Program-made: the position numbers and the translations under genes
Part shown: in pieces, positions 52,441 through 64,000 of the stretch
How the letters are laid out: the number at the start of each line of letters is the position of its first letter
Position numbering within the stretch: the first letter of the stretch is position 1
Notes under the pieces: generated by a model
The model's database searches: none
What the model saw: only the letters and a program-made list of their open reading frames with translations
What the model was told of the DNA's origin: nothing
Assembly (NCBI RefSeq): GCF_028769735.1
Contig: NC_088177.1
Location: forward strand, 11,720,599 to 11,784,598
Length of the DNA stretch: 64,000 bases
Source of the DNA: Zonotrichia leucophrys gambelii
Lineage: Eukaryota; Chordata; Aves; Passeriformes; Passerellidae
Reading direction: 5' to 3'

Positions 52441-52465
52441 GAGAGAGAGAGAGAGAGAGAGAGAG
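52441..52465 (+). repeat. (GA)n microsatellite
   Basis: About twelve uninterrupted GA dinucleotides, continuous with the AT-rich block. Confidence 0.95.
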
Positions 52466-55400
52466 TCCATGAGCCAGAATAAAATCCTTGCTGCTTCTGT
52501 TTTTATTCACAGTCTGTGTTAGCAGAGGGGATCATATTCCACACTCCTGCAACACATTAATATCTCCTGATTAGAGGGGAAATAAAACTGGGTTATGTGT
52601 CCCATGGAAAATACCGAGCGTTAAAAGAATGCGTTACCCTGAACTGAAACAGATCTGAGCAGTTCTGAGGTTTCCAAATGAGGAGGGTTTTTTTGAGACC
52701 TTTGAAAAGTCTTTGGATTTGCATGACTTTTTTTTTAAAGTAATGTTTAATTTTTTTTAGACAGAGAAACATCCAGCTGTCTTTCAGAAGCATTTTTGAG
52801 CTGTTTTCCCCCAATATGGTATTTTTGTCAGATTGTTTTATATGAATAAACAAGGCCAGTTTTAGAAAAATAAGGTTTATTTATTTTGGAAAATGAGGTT
52901 GCCTTTGTTTTCTTCAGCTTAGGGTTCATTTCCTAGCCAGGACAACTTTTTCTTTTCACAAGGCATAAATGTTATTTGTATACACAAGACAAATAGAGAA
53001 TTTGGTATTTCGGAGCTGCAGGGTGACTCCTTCTGCAATGACTTTGTTTGGGGTTTTTGGTTGGGGTTTTTTTTCCACATTTTTGGACTTAAATTCAAAC
53101 CTTTTGGTCTCACATAGAGGTAACTGTAAGTCTAAAATACACCAGACAGGTGTGTTGTCATCACTATATAAAACTCTGACTTTATCTCCTCTAGATAAGA
53201 GTGAAAAGCATCCACTTACACCCCAAAAAAAAAAAAAAAACAAAAAACAAAAAGGGATTCAAATTGTACAAGGTGCAGTGGTTTGGGGTATGTGAGGTTC
53301 ACCACAAGAGAGTTTCAATGTTTGGGTGTATTTAGTTGAGCTAAATGCAGTTTTGCATGCTGAGTGTTAGCCATAAATTTAGCATGGTTAAATACCCAAG
53401 AGGAGAAGAAGTGTGTGAGGTAAAAAACAGCAGTGGCATGAGAATGAATGAGTCTTGACTGGCTATGAATAAATTTAGGGTGGAGATTAGAAGAAGGTTA
53501 TTAGCCACTCTAAGTGCTAAGGTGCTCAAACCCAATAAAAATAATGCAATTAATGACTTTTAAAATGGAGCTTGGTAAGTTTATGAGGCAAGTGTGGGCT
53601 GGATGGCACAGTTGCTTTCAAGGGGCACAATTTGATGGCACAGTTGCTTTTATTTTTCTGTTTTAAAGCTGAGTAGTGACGGGACAAGAATAAACAATGA
53701 AAGAATGTGTACCCACACTGCTCAGAGACAGCTCAGCTCTGGAATTTGGAGCTTCAGGAGACAGAGATCAAGCTGTGGTTTGCACTTTGGATTGTTTCTT
53801 GTTTTTCTGTTTCTTACTTTCTCACCTTACTCCTTCTTAATTCAAATTAAATCAGATTCTCATACTGTTAGCTGAACTGAATAATGCATCACTCAGTTTT
53901 TATTGAAATCAACCAGGGTATTCATGCAATGATGATGCTCTTCTTGTGAGTAAACACATCAGAATCAATCTTGTGTGTTCAGCAGGCTTCACCCTAAGAA
54001 AGAAAATGAAGCTTTCACTTCTCTCTGTTTTCCCCTTGCCTTTGCCTCGGGCTTGCTATCAGTAATTCATAACTATATATACAGTAGGTGGAAAAAACAC
54101 ATAATGGAATTATTTAATGAAGACTTTATTACATTTAAACATAAGGGTTCTAGTTTGTGTTGGAGACTAATGGCTCAAAACACTCTGCAAAAGTGGCAGC
54201 TCAGAGAAAAGATTAAATAACAGTGTCTCCAATTTTGGCTACATTTAAAACAACTTCATTACAGCTCAGAGCTCACCCACCTGGACAATATTTTAGTGAA
54301 GAAGGAATTTATTCCGTTTTCCCAGTCTTTCCCTATCTATCTTGCCTTCCAGCTCTTATTGTTTCTGGTGAGATATTCAGACCTACACATCTTTTTGGAT
54401 TACCAGTAGTCACAGGATAATGTCTCATTTTGTCTGTCACCATTGTTGCATCCCTCCCATTAGTTATGAATTCTTTTCTACTCTGCTTTGTACAAGTACA
54501 GCTTGTTACCTCCTTCTCTGTAATCTTTCCAATTTTGTTCTTACTTGACTTTCTTTGCCATACACTGTTCTGTCTTTCTGAGACTAAAATCTTAATAATG
54601 GTGTTATGCTCTATACAGTTCTGTGCATCTTGAAATATAAGACTAAGACTAATAATAAACCTTTTTACATCTCATTTTAAAACCATGAATGTCAGAAAGG
54701 AAGGAATTTAATCATAGAAATGATAGGAAAACTTTGTTTTGACAGCTCTATATTGGGACTGTGTTGTGGGCTTTTTTTTTTTGCTTTGCCTCCCAACTGG
54801 GATAAGCATAGATTTAATTTGTGGCATTTTATTTTGGTCATAGAAAACTGCAAATGGGTTTAGAACTGTCCTTCCTCAAGGACCATGGCAGAGCTACATG
54901 GTCAGGCAGAAATTGCATGAAACACACTTATTTTAGGGTTAATTTGCAGAAAATTATAATAAATGAATGATCTGTAAAGTGAGCAGGCTTTTGGCCCTTT
55001 CTCTGTGCAATCTAACCTGGTTCACATTTCCTGTGCTCTGTCTCCTCCACACGAGTTAGGAAGGCTTCCTCTACAGGACAGAATCATGTCCAAGATTTGG
55101 GATGTTTTTTGAAAATTGTGGTTTAGCCCAGTTTGCCTGGTGATTTGTGGTTTTGTAGAAACCTCAGGGGTTGTTTGCATATTATTTGGCGTTCCTTGGA
55201 GCAGGTTTCAGCTTCACTGCCAGCCTTTACTTTGGCTGTTGCATGAATGGGATTAAAAATAACTGATGTAAAACATATGAGGATGCTCCTTTTGCCTGAC
55301 AGAGCTGGCCACTGATCAGAACTTTAACATTTGAATAGAGAGCAAGATTATACTTTCCAAACAAAGCTGCAAAAATGCACTTGGCAGATTTCATCTAGAA

Positions 55401-56560
55401 GTAAACTCAAGCAAATTAATTTTAAATAAATCCATAATTTTTACTTTATTTCCTGGAAGGTGCACTATGTAATATCAGGTGGATCATATGATAACATATT
55501 TTTTTCTGACAGAATATATAGTAAAATAACATTTAAAAGCTTTTGAAGATACTCCTTCTTAGTACCTGTTTCATTGCAACACAGACCAGGAGATGCATTC
55601 AAACAAAGAAATAAAGATGTGTCAGTTTTCTTTAAGTAATAGATGCTCTTAATGCTTGTTAATATTGTACAATTTTACACAAAAGAATCTAATACCACCT
55701 CTATGTATTTTGTTATGATATGATGTCCTATTATGATTACAGAATGATTACAGGATGTCACGTGTCATAACAATTAAAAATAATGTACAGTTCCTTGAGG
55801 AAAGGGAGAGAAATTTTAAGAGAGGAGTTAAAGCCCTTTTTTTAGTGCACGCACATGGTTTTTTTTGTATTGGCAGCAAAGCATTAGGGTTCTTGGTGTT
55901 TTGCTCAGCAAACAAAAAACAGAAACTATACATGGAGTTTTGAATTTTTTTCCGTGGTAAAGTCCAGTGTTGTGTAGCTTCCTGTGATGAATGTATCTAA
56001 ACTCCACAAAATGAGAAGGAGAAAAGCAGAAGCCTTGCAGGGAATATTGCAGCAGTGCCCAGGGTCTGTCTCCTGCCCATGCAGAGCAGGAATTGTGCTG
56101 CAGCAGGTGCCTGGGGGCTTGAAGCTAAAGAGTGGAGCTTGTGAAGTCACCTGGCACTTGCACGGGAGGTAACCTGGGAGGGTTTTTCATTTCACACCCA
56201 GTTTGTGTGCAAGACCTGTCAGGAGCTGCCCTCTGCTTCCACATGGTGGCCGTGAATGGATGGCCTTGCACTCCATCTGGGCTGCGCACAGGGAAAACAG
56301 ACACAGTTTTTAATCTTGAGTTTTTGCCCCAGAACAAATTAAGGTGAAGAAAAGATCAGTTACATTTTGAAGCAGCAGACAGAAAAATGCCACTGATTCC
56401 TGATCTCAAACCTACCTTGGACTAACATGGCTTTTCAGTGGTACCTGCACCCAGTGTCAGCTCAGAAGGCAGTGATTCAAATGGGACTTTGTCTTTATGG
56501 TGAAAGACAAGATACAAGGCTAGAAAGGGCTGGATTTGATTCCTGGCTGTTTCATAGGTT

Positions 56561-56590
56561 GTTTTGTTTTGTTTTGTTTTGTTTTGTTTT
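56561..56590 (+). repeat. (GTTTT)6 microsatellite
   Basis: Six exact GTTTT pentanucleotides. Likely length-polymorphic. Confidence 0.95.
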
Positions 56591-59500
56591 TATGAGGTTT
56601 AGGCATATGAGTTGAACTATTTTCAGCAAATGAGCTTGCACCCTTAATGAAATAAAGCATTTGGAGGATCTAGTTCAAGGCACTACACACATACCAAGTG
56701 TTACTGCTCAGCTGCTTCTAATTGAATTTCATAAGATCATGTGTTCCAGACCTGCCACAGGTTGGTTTATTTACACCAGCCTGAAGTGTAGGAGCCAGAT
56801 TCCAATTTCCAGACCCAGCATTCGCTTTGGTTTCCTGAGAGTGTGCAAATTGATAAATGCAGCTGTGTGTTACGGCTTTCTTGGCTTGCACCAACAGGGT
56901 GCTTGTGTGAGCTCCCTTTTAGGTAAACTTTTTAGGTGGAGGTGGTTTAAAAAAAAAAAACAAACTGGTGGTTTTTACCAGTTCTGCTGGGAACTCACAG
57001 GGATTTTATCAAATCAGAAAATCAGAACTGGCAGGGGGCAGGTCTGAGATGTGGCAATGCCTGTCTCAACACATGTGGAATATGCATAAAAGTCAGGATG
57101 AAATCTTTGTGTTGAATATGCCACATAGCTGGCTTTCTCAAGTTACATGGGTGTACTTTTATTTCCACCTCAACCATTTAAAAAAATGTCATTATCTCTC
57201 TGTTCATACCAGGAGGAACATAACTTGGCTGGGTCAAAAGGGTTTGAGCCAGTTAAAATAGTCACAAATACCAGAGTAAGAATGATTAGGAACACAGATA
57301 TGTGTCTGTGGACCTGGACTGTGTAATTTAAATCTTTGGTTTTCCAGATGCAGTTGACACGAGACATCACATCATTTATGGCCCATAGTTGGTTTATGGA
57401 GCCAAAACTTGCCAGAAATGGACAGCAGAGCTTACAAGTAGTCTTCTTTTTATAAATGATAACATGAGCTTTCACTGCCCTAAAGAGAGATAGCTGATGG
57501 TATTTTGCACCCAGCAGCAGTTGGAGGTTGTTAAAAACAGCAGGTATTTTAACCTCAGCAGATCTGTAACACATTACTTTTTCTAATGTTCCTAATAGTC
57601 AGTACAGGTTCAATAACAAAAAAAACCTCTGTAAGTGTTTTCTGTACAATTTCTGAAACACAATCCCTGGCTTATTGCCAGGTACTTCCTGAAATTCTTT
57701 AGGAAGAAAGAAAAAAAACCCCAAACAAACAAGTGAGAACCCAAAGGAAAGCCATCCCTTTGTGTGGAACATCAGCAATTTCCAGAAGAGTCTAACACAA
57801 ATAATGAGTCAGGTAATTCTGCCTCAAGGGTGCCCATGTGCTTGGGTGCCATATGGAGCTGGATGGCTCTTCTCTTCATCCTAATTAGCAGCCAGAGGAA
57901 AACTTCCTCTGAATGTTTACCTTCCCAAAGCTTTTCCCATTCCAGCAAACAGATTTTCCTGGCCAGCTACAATCTTTTGAAAGTGTCTGGGCTTAAGCAT
58001 GGTGATCTAATAGAAGGACTGGAACATAAGAGCCCAGGTAAATGTTATGTAATTGAATCTGTCTCTGCATTCTGATGGCTGTCTGCAGAGTACATTCCTT
58101 TTTTCATCCATCACCTTGTTGATGCTCATTTACCTTGGCATTTGGAAAGGCTTCTTCTCAGATAACATCACAATTAAAGAAAGAGTTCTGAAATTGAGCT
58201 AGCCTTAGTGGAAACTGGTAAAAGGCATGTAAAACCATTTCATTTATTAGGACAGCATGCCATTTACAAAGAAAACTATAGATGGCTTTCCAAAGCTGCC
58301 ATGTCTCATTAGGTTCAGCACGGTTCAGACTGCAGTCTCTTGGCTTGTATTGTCATAGAAGCTGGGGCTGACATTACAGCCCCATAATACTAGACCCACA
58401 GGGACTAATTTATGTTTCCAGCAGAAACAAGCTGTATTAATATTGCCCACGTGTCATTATTGGCCATTGGTGTGCGTAGGTGATGCTAGTGTGTGACACT
58501 TCTGTAACATAGTTGTTGGAATATCAACAAAGTTTCAGTGCCTAAATAGCTCAGGCTTTAGTGAAAACCTCAGCCTGGAGTAGGAGAAAATGTGGTGTTC
58601 TCAAATGTTGCTCTGTTGCCTTGGTGCTACCAGTTATTTCAGTGCTCAGTTTTATTTCAAGCAGATTTTGGTAGGAAAGACATGACTGCAATAGGGAGTG
58701 ATATTTTTTCATGGTTTGAGCTCAGTGTAAGTTGAATTACAACTGGTCACCTCACAGATCCAGGGAAAGGCTTTCTTAGAGCTGGAGAGAGATGTGTGAT
58801 GGTTTCATTCATAGATCCTTACTCATTGCCCATGAAAAAAGGAGTCATTTAGAAAACATGTTTGCCAATTGCTGGTTTGTTTTAAAAACACACTAAATAT
58901 TTAAATATAGGCTCAGCGCTGGTGATAGTCTTGCTTTGAGAAAGAGGTTGGAGTAGTGACCTTGAGAGGCCCTTCTGACATTTCTGTGTCTGCTCACAGC
59001 CCTTCCCAGAGAACTTGTGGGCTGGTATAACTTTCCCTGTTGTCTAACTTCTGTATTCCAAGGCCTGGTAATGTCCAGTAACAACCAAAGTAACATTCTG
59101 TACAGGGCTTTTCTGTGTTGGGTCTTTGATTGTGACTTGCAACAGGCATTACCCTCTGCTTCTAATATAAAATATTATAAATACAGTTATTTGAGATGAA
59201 CTATAGACAGGTAACAAAGTGGAGTTCCAGGTTGAGTAATTCTGACTGTTAGTAAAGGGCAAGCAAATACTTCTGTGAGAAGCACCATTAGAAATAAAAA
59301 TTAGAAATTTCCAGTTCATGGAAATGGTGAGGCACATTATCAGAACTACAAAATAAAGTCTAAAAAGTACTTTCTTTTTCTAATTGATACTTTGTACTTT
59401 CCTGCCTTTTGCTGGCCCTGCGTACTGAACTGCTAGCATTGCTTTACCTTTGTCTGACAGCAGCCATGTGCAGAGCACAAATCTCAAAGTGAAGATTTGG

Positions 59501-60725
59501 AAAGGAGCAAGTGTGAGGTGAGGAACACTGAAAACATTTAAAGGACTCAATATACAGAGTTTCAAAGGAAATGTGCTTTACTTGGTGGCAGTTTGAATTC
59601 AAAGGAGCAGCTCATAACAGCTCTGCTCATGTATGTGCAGTGTGTCTAACCTGGCTGTTAGTGGTTTTGCCCAGTGGAAAAAAGGGCGCAATTTCCAGAA
59701 TTCTTTAGCAATTTTGCCGTTGCTTAGCTTCTGCAGAACACAGTGCCGCCTCCCAAGCAAGATGTCCTCCAGTTTCTTCTCCTGCCTCCTCCATTCACTG
59801 TCCGGCCTCTCAAGCAGAGACAGAACACAGGGAAGGCAACCTCCCCCATCTGTACTTGTGGGGCTGTGGTTGCAGATCCCTCCTACACTGTGTACAAAGG
59901 CAGGATGGCATTGGGAAGGGTGGGTGAAGAGTCCTTGAGCCATGCAAAGAGCCACTGAAGTACAGGTCATAAGCCATTTTAGATGTACTTGAACAGATAA
60001 TGGCCATAAGCAGATTTTTCTGGTAATAACCAGTGGGATCTGTGAGACAGGAAAGCCAGTCTATTGCAGTGGAGCATCAGTAAATTCTCTGCTGTCTCAA
60101 TTGTCTTCTGCCCATACTTGATAAAAACCACATGTGCACATCTATTTCAGCTTTAGAAAGAAAAATGCACAATTCCTTTTTTCCATGCATTTGCCTACCT
60201 TCTCCCAGGGTTATTTTAAGAGCACAAGCCACAAGTGCTTGGGGAGTCACAGTAGCATTTGTGAGCTCCCAGAGGTTCATGAGCTGCTGGCCAGCAACCC
60301 CAGCTGGAAGGTGGCACTTTGGAATTAATTAAAGCAGTGGGATTGTGGGAAAGCTGCAAAAGGCAGGCCTCAGAAACAGCAGAACTCTGATTAGAGCTAA
60401 ACAGTAGCCATAAGATAGGTCAGCAGAAAAAATACATGAAATGTAGAAAAGTAAGGACAAACAGAACAATGGTCTGTGTATTAATGCTTGTGTAGAATAT
60501 CTCCCTAAGATACAGAAAAGTATATCTAGTGAGATTATTAGGAAGTTCTAAGCTTAATAATGGAGCTCTGTGCATTGTGTTTTAAGGCTTACAAGCAGGT
60601 ATGGTATTCAGAATAAGCAAGCATTGTTTTAACCAAAGGTGCATGAGGGGGGATAGAATGTAAGAAAATATAGTGCAGAAGGTAATCTCATACCTGTGGA
60701 GTTGCAGGTGTACTAATTACCAGAG

Positions 60726-60875
60726 ATTAGGAACAGGCATGCCCTTAACAGGGCACAGCTGAGTCCAATGAGAGTGAGTGGTATAAAAGAGGGGGTTAGA
60801 ATTAGGAACAGGCCTGCCCTTAACAAGCCACAGCTGTGTCCAATAATGATGAGTGCTATAGAAGAGTGGATTAGC
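60726..60875 (+). repeat. 75-bp tandem duplication with TATA box
   Basis: Two units, 60726-60800 and 60801-60875, each beginning ATTAGGAACAGGC.TGCCCTT. The first has TATAAAAGAG at 60782-60791; the second has the diverged TATAGAAGAG. It looks like a duplicated LTR enhancer/promoter segment. Confidence 0.85.
60782..60788 (+). promoter_or_regulatory. TATA box of LTR-like element
   Basis: TATAAAA on the + strand inside the first 75-bp unit. An AATAAG, a weak poly(A)-like hexamer, lies about 200 bp downstream (near 60983). Promoter activity is inferred from position only. Confidence 0.45.
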
Positions 60876-62512
60876 TGGTTGAGAAGGGAGTTGGAGTTTG
60901 TTGGCTGTTCTGTGAGAAAGAAGGAGTCAGTGCTGTGAGGAGTTGGCCATGAGAAATCACCAAGAAGGTTTGGGAGCTTTGCAATAAGCCAACAACAGGT
61001 ACATGTGCTTATAGTGTTGGATGGAGCTGCTGTCAATATGCTTTTGCTTTGTTTGAGTGGTCAAAAAACCTATAAAGTGAGTTGTATCATTAAGTTCTTT
61101 GTCTGCTGTCTGGGATGTGAGCTGATGGCATGTTCTTATCATAACCATGTAATGAGACTGATGCTGGAAAATAAAGCAGCTCAAGGCACATTCCACAGCA
61201 GTCCTGTCCTGTTGGTGATTTGTACACAGCCCCTGGCCAGCATTATGGGATGTTTGGACACTGAGACGAGTTTGAATTGTAGCCAAGATTGGGAGCCTTC
61301 TGGGGAGAGCTGAGCAAAGAATTCAATGTATAACCTATTAGATTAATTAGGGGATTTCTCCTCCCAGCTTTCTGAATTAAGAAAAATAAGCAAATTCTGT
61401 GCAGCTGTTGTGTTTTCATTGCTGTGATGCTGCACCTCCAGGTGCAGAGAAGCCTGGAGCTCCTCTTTGCTGCAGGCAACTCTCTTGGGCTCAGGGGTTT
61501 GGAATGAATGTTCCTGGGGCTGTGCTGTGGGAGGGGCTTGGCTGCTGGAAAATTTGCTGGAATATTCATCCTGTGCTGGGCAGTGAATAAATGTCAGTTG
61601 GTTTTTCACCCCATGGCAATGAAGGCTATTACGCTGCTAATATTTCCAAAGCGATGGTTGAGTTTGGTTTTCCTTGACTCTTCAGGCAGAGAGGGATCTC
61701 TGTAAGGTAGCAAACCTTAAATCATCCTCTTCTATCTGCTTTTTCAGGCAGTTCAGTAATGGCTGCTGCAGAGAAGTCCACAAAATAGCAATTTCCCATT
61801 AAATTTTATTCACCCCATCCTTGTAAACATATCTGAACAGAGGGAAGAAGCTGTCCTGTCGTTTGCATTTATTTTGTGAGTTTTAATTTACTTTCTGCTG
61901 GCATTCAGGTCACCAAAACAGTGTTATGTTTCTTGTTCTATTTTTCATCATATAAAAATAAATGTCAGTATAATCATTTGAATAATCTTTCTCCTTTTTT
62001 TTATCCTGAAAGGCTAGGTACTTTCCTTTCTCTGGTCTCCTGTGTGTCTTCTTTCTGTTTAATGTAACCTTTCATAGATTAAAAAGGCAATGATGTTAAT
62101 AGAATTGCATAATTGTCAGGAGATAATGTTCTCCCAGTGAAATATTGCTATTGAGGCTTAGCTAAGGCATTTAGAGCAAACAAGCATGCAGAAACAAAAC
62201 AAAGATGTTTATTTTCAGAGTGACACATCTCTGCCATCACTGGTATCTAAATCCTCAATTTCTCCTTCAGCCTCTGTGGGGCCGAGACTCCAACATTCCC
62301 AGAGCAGCACTTCCTACTGGGAGGTCTAAAGGCTCACATCCTCACCAGAGATGAGCAAAAATTTCATAATTCCAGCCTTCCCTGAGATCCATGTTTGGAG
62401 GCTTGGTTCTAGTGGCCACCTTGTATTTTAATTCCATATCAGTTCAACCTATGCCAATGCTATTACACAGGGAGGGAAAAAAGGGTAAAATATGAGCAAG
62501 TGTATTCATACC

Positions 62513-62631
62513 TCATCACTTGTAGGAAGGAGGATTTTTATATCTTGTCACTTGTAGGAATAGGGTTTTTTGGACTCATCGCTATTTCAAAAGTGGTGGT
62601 AGATTTTTGTACTCATCCCTACAAGTGATGA
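62513..62631. repeat. Spaced 14-bp inverted repeat
   Basis: TCATCACTTGTAGG (62513-62526) and CCTACAAGTGATGA (62618-62631) are perfect reverse complements separated by 91 nt; a further CACTTGTAGGAA copy lies between them (about 62549-62560). No transposon is recognised. Confidence 0.8.
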
Positions 62632-64000
62632 CCACAAAACCCCTCCTTCCCACAAGGTTAGATTTCAAAGGTGTTTGTGGCAGAGACCAGTCACTGCCAA
62701 CCTAATTTCTGAACGTCAAGTGCAGAGTTAGTGGATGATGGAAGTGAATTGTGTGGTATTTATGGAAATATTTTGCTAATAGATATTGGTAGCAACAGGG
62801 GAAAGGTCAGTTTGGACCTGAGCAGAGGACTGATGATGTGGAGCAGTGGGGTCTGGAAGGAGGGGGAGCAGAAGAAGCTCAAGGCTGTACATTTGTGGAA
62901 AGCCAAGGCCCAGCATGTTCCTTTCACATTAAGAAAATTAAGCCAAGTGTTGTCTCTGAAAATGCATTTGAAAGCCCTCCTAGATTTCTCCTTTCTGGGT
63001 CAAAGTGTGCTGAGTATGTAGCTGAGAAACAATTCAAGTTACTGCCACTATCTAAGCAACAATTTAACATATAAAAGTTTATGTTTTATATAAAGATATC
63101 TTTAATATTACAGAAATATTAATCTCAGCATCTGCAAAAGTGTGAGAAAAACTGTTTCAGTTTCCTGTTAGCAGTTTCATGAGTGAAACCATGAAATGAA
63201 CCTTGAAGTGGTTAATGGGCATCTTTTATTGTACCTTCTGTGGTTGTGTTTGAGACACCGTGCCCAAATGACATTAAGAAATTGGAGCTGGAAATCCATC
63301 TGAAATGCAAGTTTCCAGGTGGATGTGTGTGTGTATAATAGAACAGATGATGCCAAGTGCAAGGGTTGTCCCGCCACCTTCTATTTAGGGGGATTTTGAA
63401 TTTCAGATAAAGCCAAACAATAATAATAGAAGGTTGCATGAAGGTTAATGTTGTTTAGGCAGATGGTGAATTGCAGATTCAACCTGTTGTCACAATAATG
63501 AATGTGTTTGAAAAGATGTTCATGTGGCAAATGGGAGAAAAATGAAACAGAATATGCCCATGCTTGCACACACAGCCCTAGCATTGCTGCTGCCTGCCAC
63601 TCATACCCAAACCTGTACATGTATGTACTTCTTTAGACATTCTGTATTGACCCTCTGCCACAAATCAATATGAAAAGTAGGACTACAGATTCAAAAGCAT
63701 GCACTGTTAATACCAATGCCATAATTTTGCCTGGCAGCAATGACAGAAGCATTTGATCTGAGTCAGGTGAAATTTTATATCCCTATTAAATGTAATTTCC
63801 CCCCCTTCTCCACCACATCCATTTTTTACCCTTCTCTCTTTTCCCATTTTACAGCTTCACAACAAAGTAGCCCACAAAAGAAATGTTTTACAGGGGCCTG
63901 GAGTGCTCAGCCAAGTGTTTCTCCAGTGCTTTGAAACTCTGTGGTTCTTCCTCCTCTGGAGAGCCCTGATAGAATATGGAGTGGCTTTTTTGATGAAGCT

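Larger units (their letters stand above)
60344..61245 (+). mobile_element. LTR-like element, family C copy 2, sense orientation
   Basis: It starts TGTGGGAAA as copy 1 does, and shares GCTTAATAATG, ACATGTGCTTATAGTG, the AATGAGACTGATGCTG-type block and an 18-bp exact match at 61196-61213 with copy 1. TGGGAT occurs just outside both proposed ends (60338-60343 and 61246-61251), a possible 6-bp target duplication, though the 3' terminus (CATTA) is not canonical. In the middle it carries about 350 bp absent from copy 1, including a 75-bp tandem duplication with TATAAAA. The inner part may be a second, nested element. Confidence 0.55.

Overview
This is vertebrate nuclear DNA, almost certainly from a bird and probably a songbird. 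It is AT-rich, gene-sparse and intronic, carries several antisense CR1 (chicken-repeat type) LINE fragments, and holds solo endogenous-retrovirus LTRs of types I associate with passerine genomes. No bacterial, organellar or viral gene set is present, and no CRISPR array, tRNA or rRNA gene was found.

The only protein-coding content I can support is four consecutive exons of ERBB4 (HER4, the neuregulin-receptor tyrosine kinase) on the + strand. They correspond to human exons 17-20: transmembrane/juxtamembrane (17683-17815), juxtamembrane plus glycine-rich loop (20440-20562), VAIK lysine and start of helix C (22374-22472), and the rest of helix C, gatekeeper and hinge (43124-43309). Exon lengths (133, 123, 99, 186 nt), splice sites and reading phases all agree, and the four join into one continuous frame. 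The alternative extracellular juxtamembrane exons upstream and the catalytic-loop exon (HRD) downstream were not found, so the window begins in intron 16 and ends in intron 20.

Layout: 1-17682 intron 16 (three CR1 fragments, one complete solo LTR); 17816-20439 intron 17 (a nested hairpin/repeat cluster); 20563-22373 intron 18 (a complete ERVK-like solo LTR 146 bp after exon 18); 22473-43123 intron 19 (a CR1 with recognisable reverse-transcriptase motifs, a solo LTR with intact target-site duplication, a sense LTR-like promoter/poly(A) unit about 0.7 kb before exon 20, and another LTR-like segment beside the exon); 43310-64000 intron 20 (LTR 180 bp after exon 20, partners of the earlier LTR families, a sense-oriented LTR-like element with a duplicated TATA-bearing segment, microsatellites, a hairpin).

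Three LTR solos have exact target-site duplications that define their borders. Most elements lie antisense to ERBB4; the two sense LTR-like elements are the most interesting for regulation. I saw no novel multi-gene system. The findings concern ERBB4 structure, LTR architecture near exons and unexplained local repeats.
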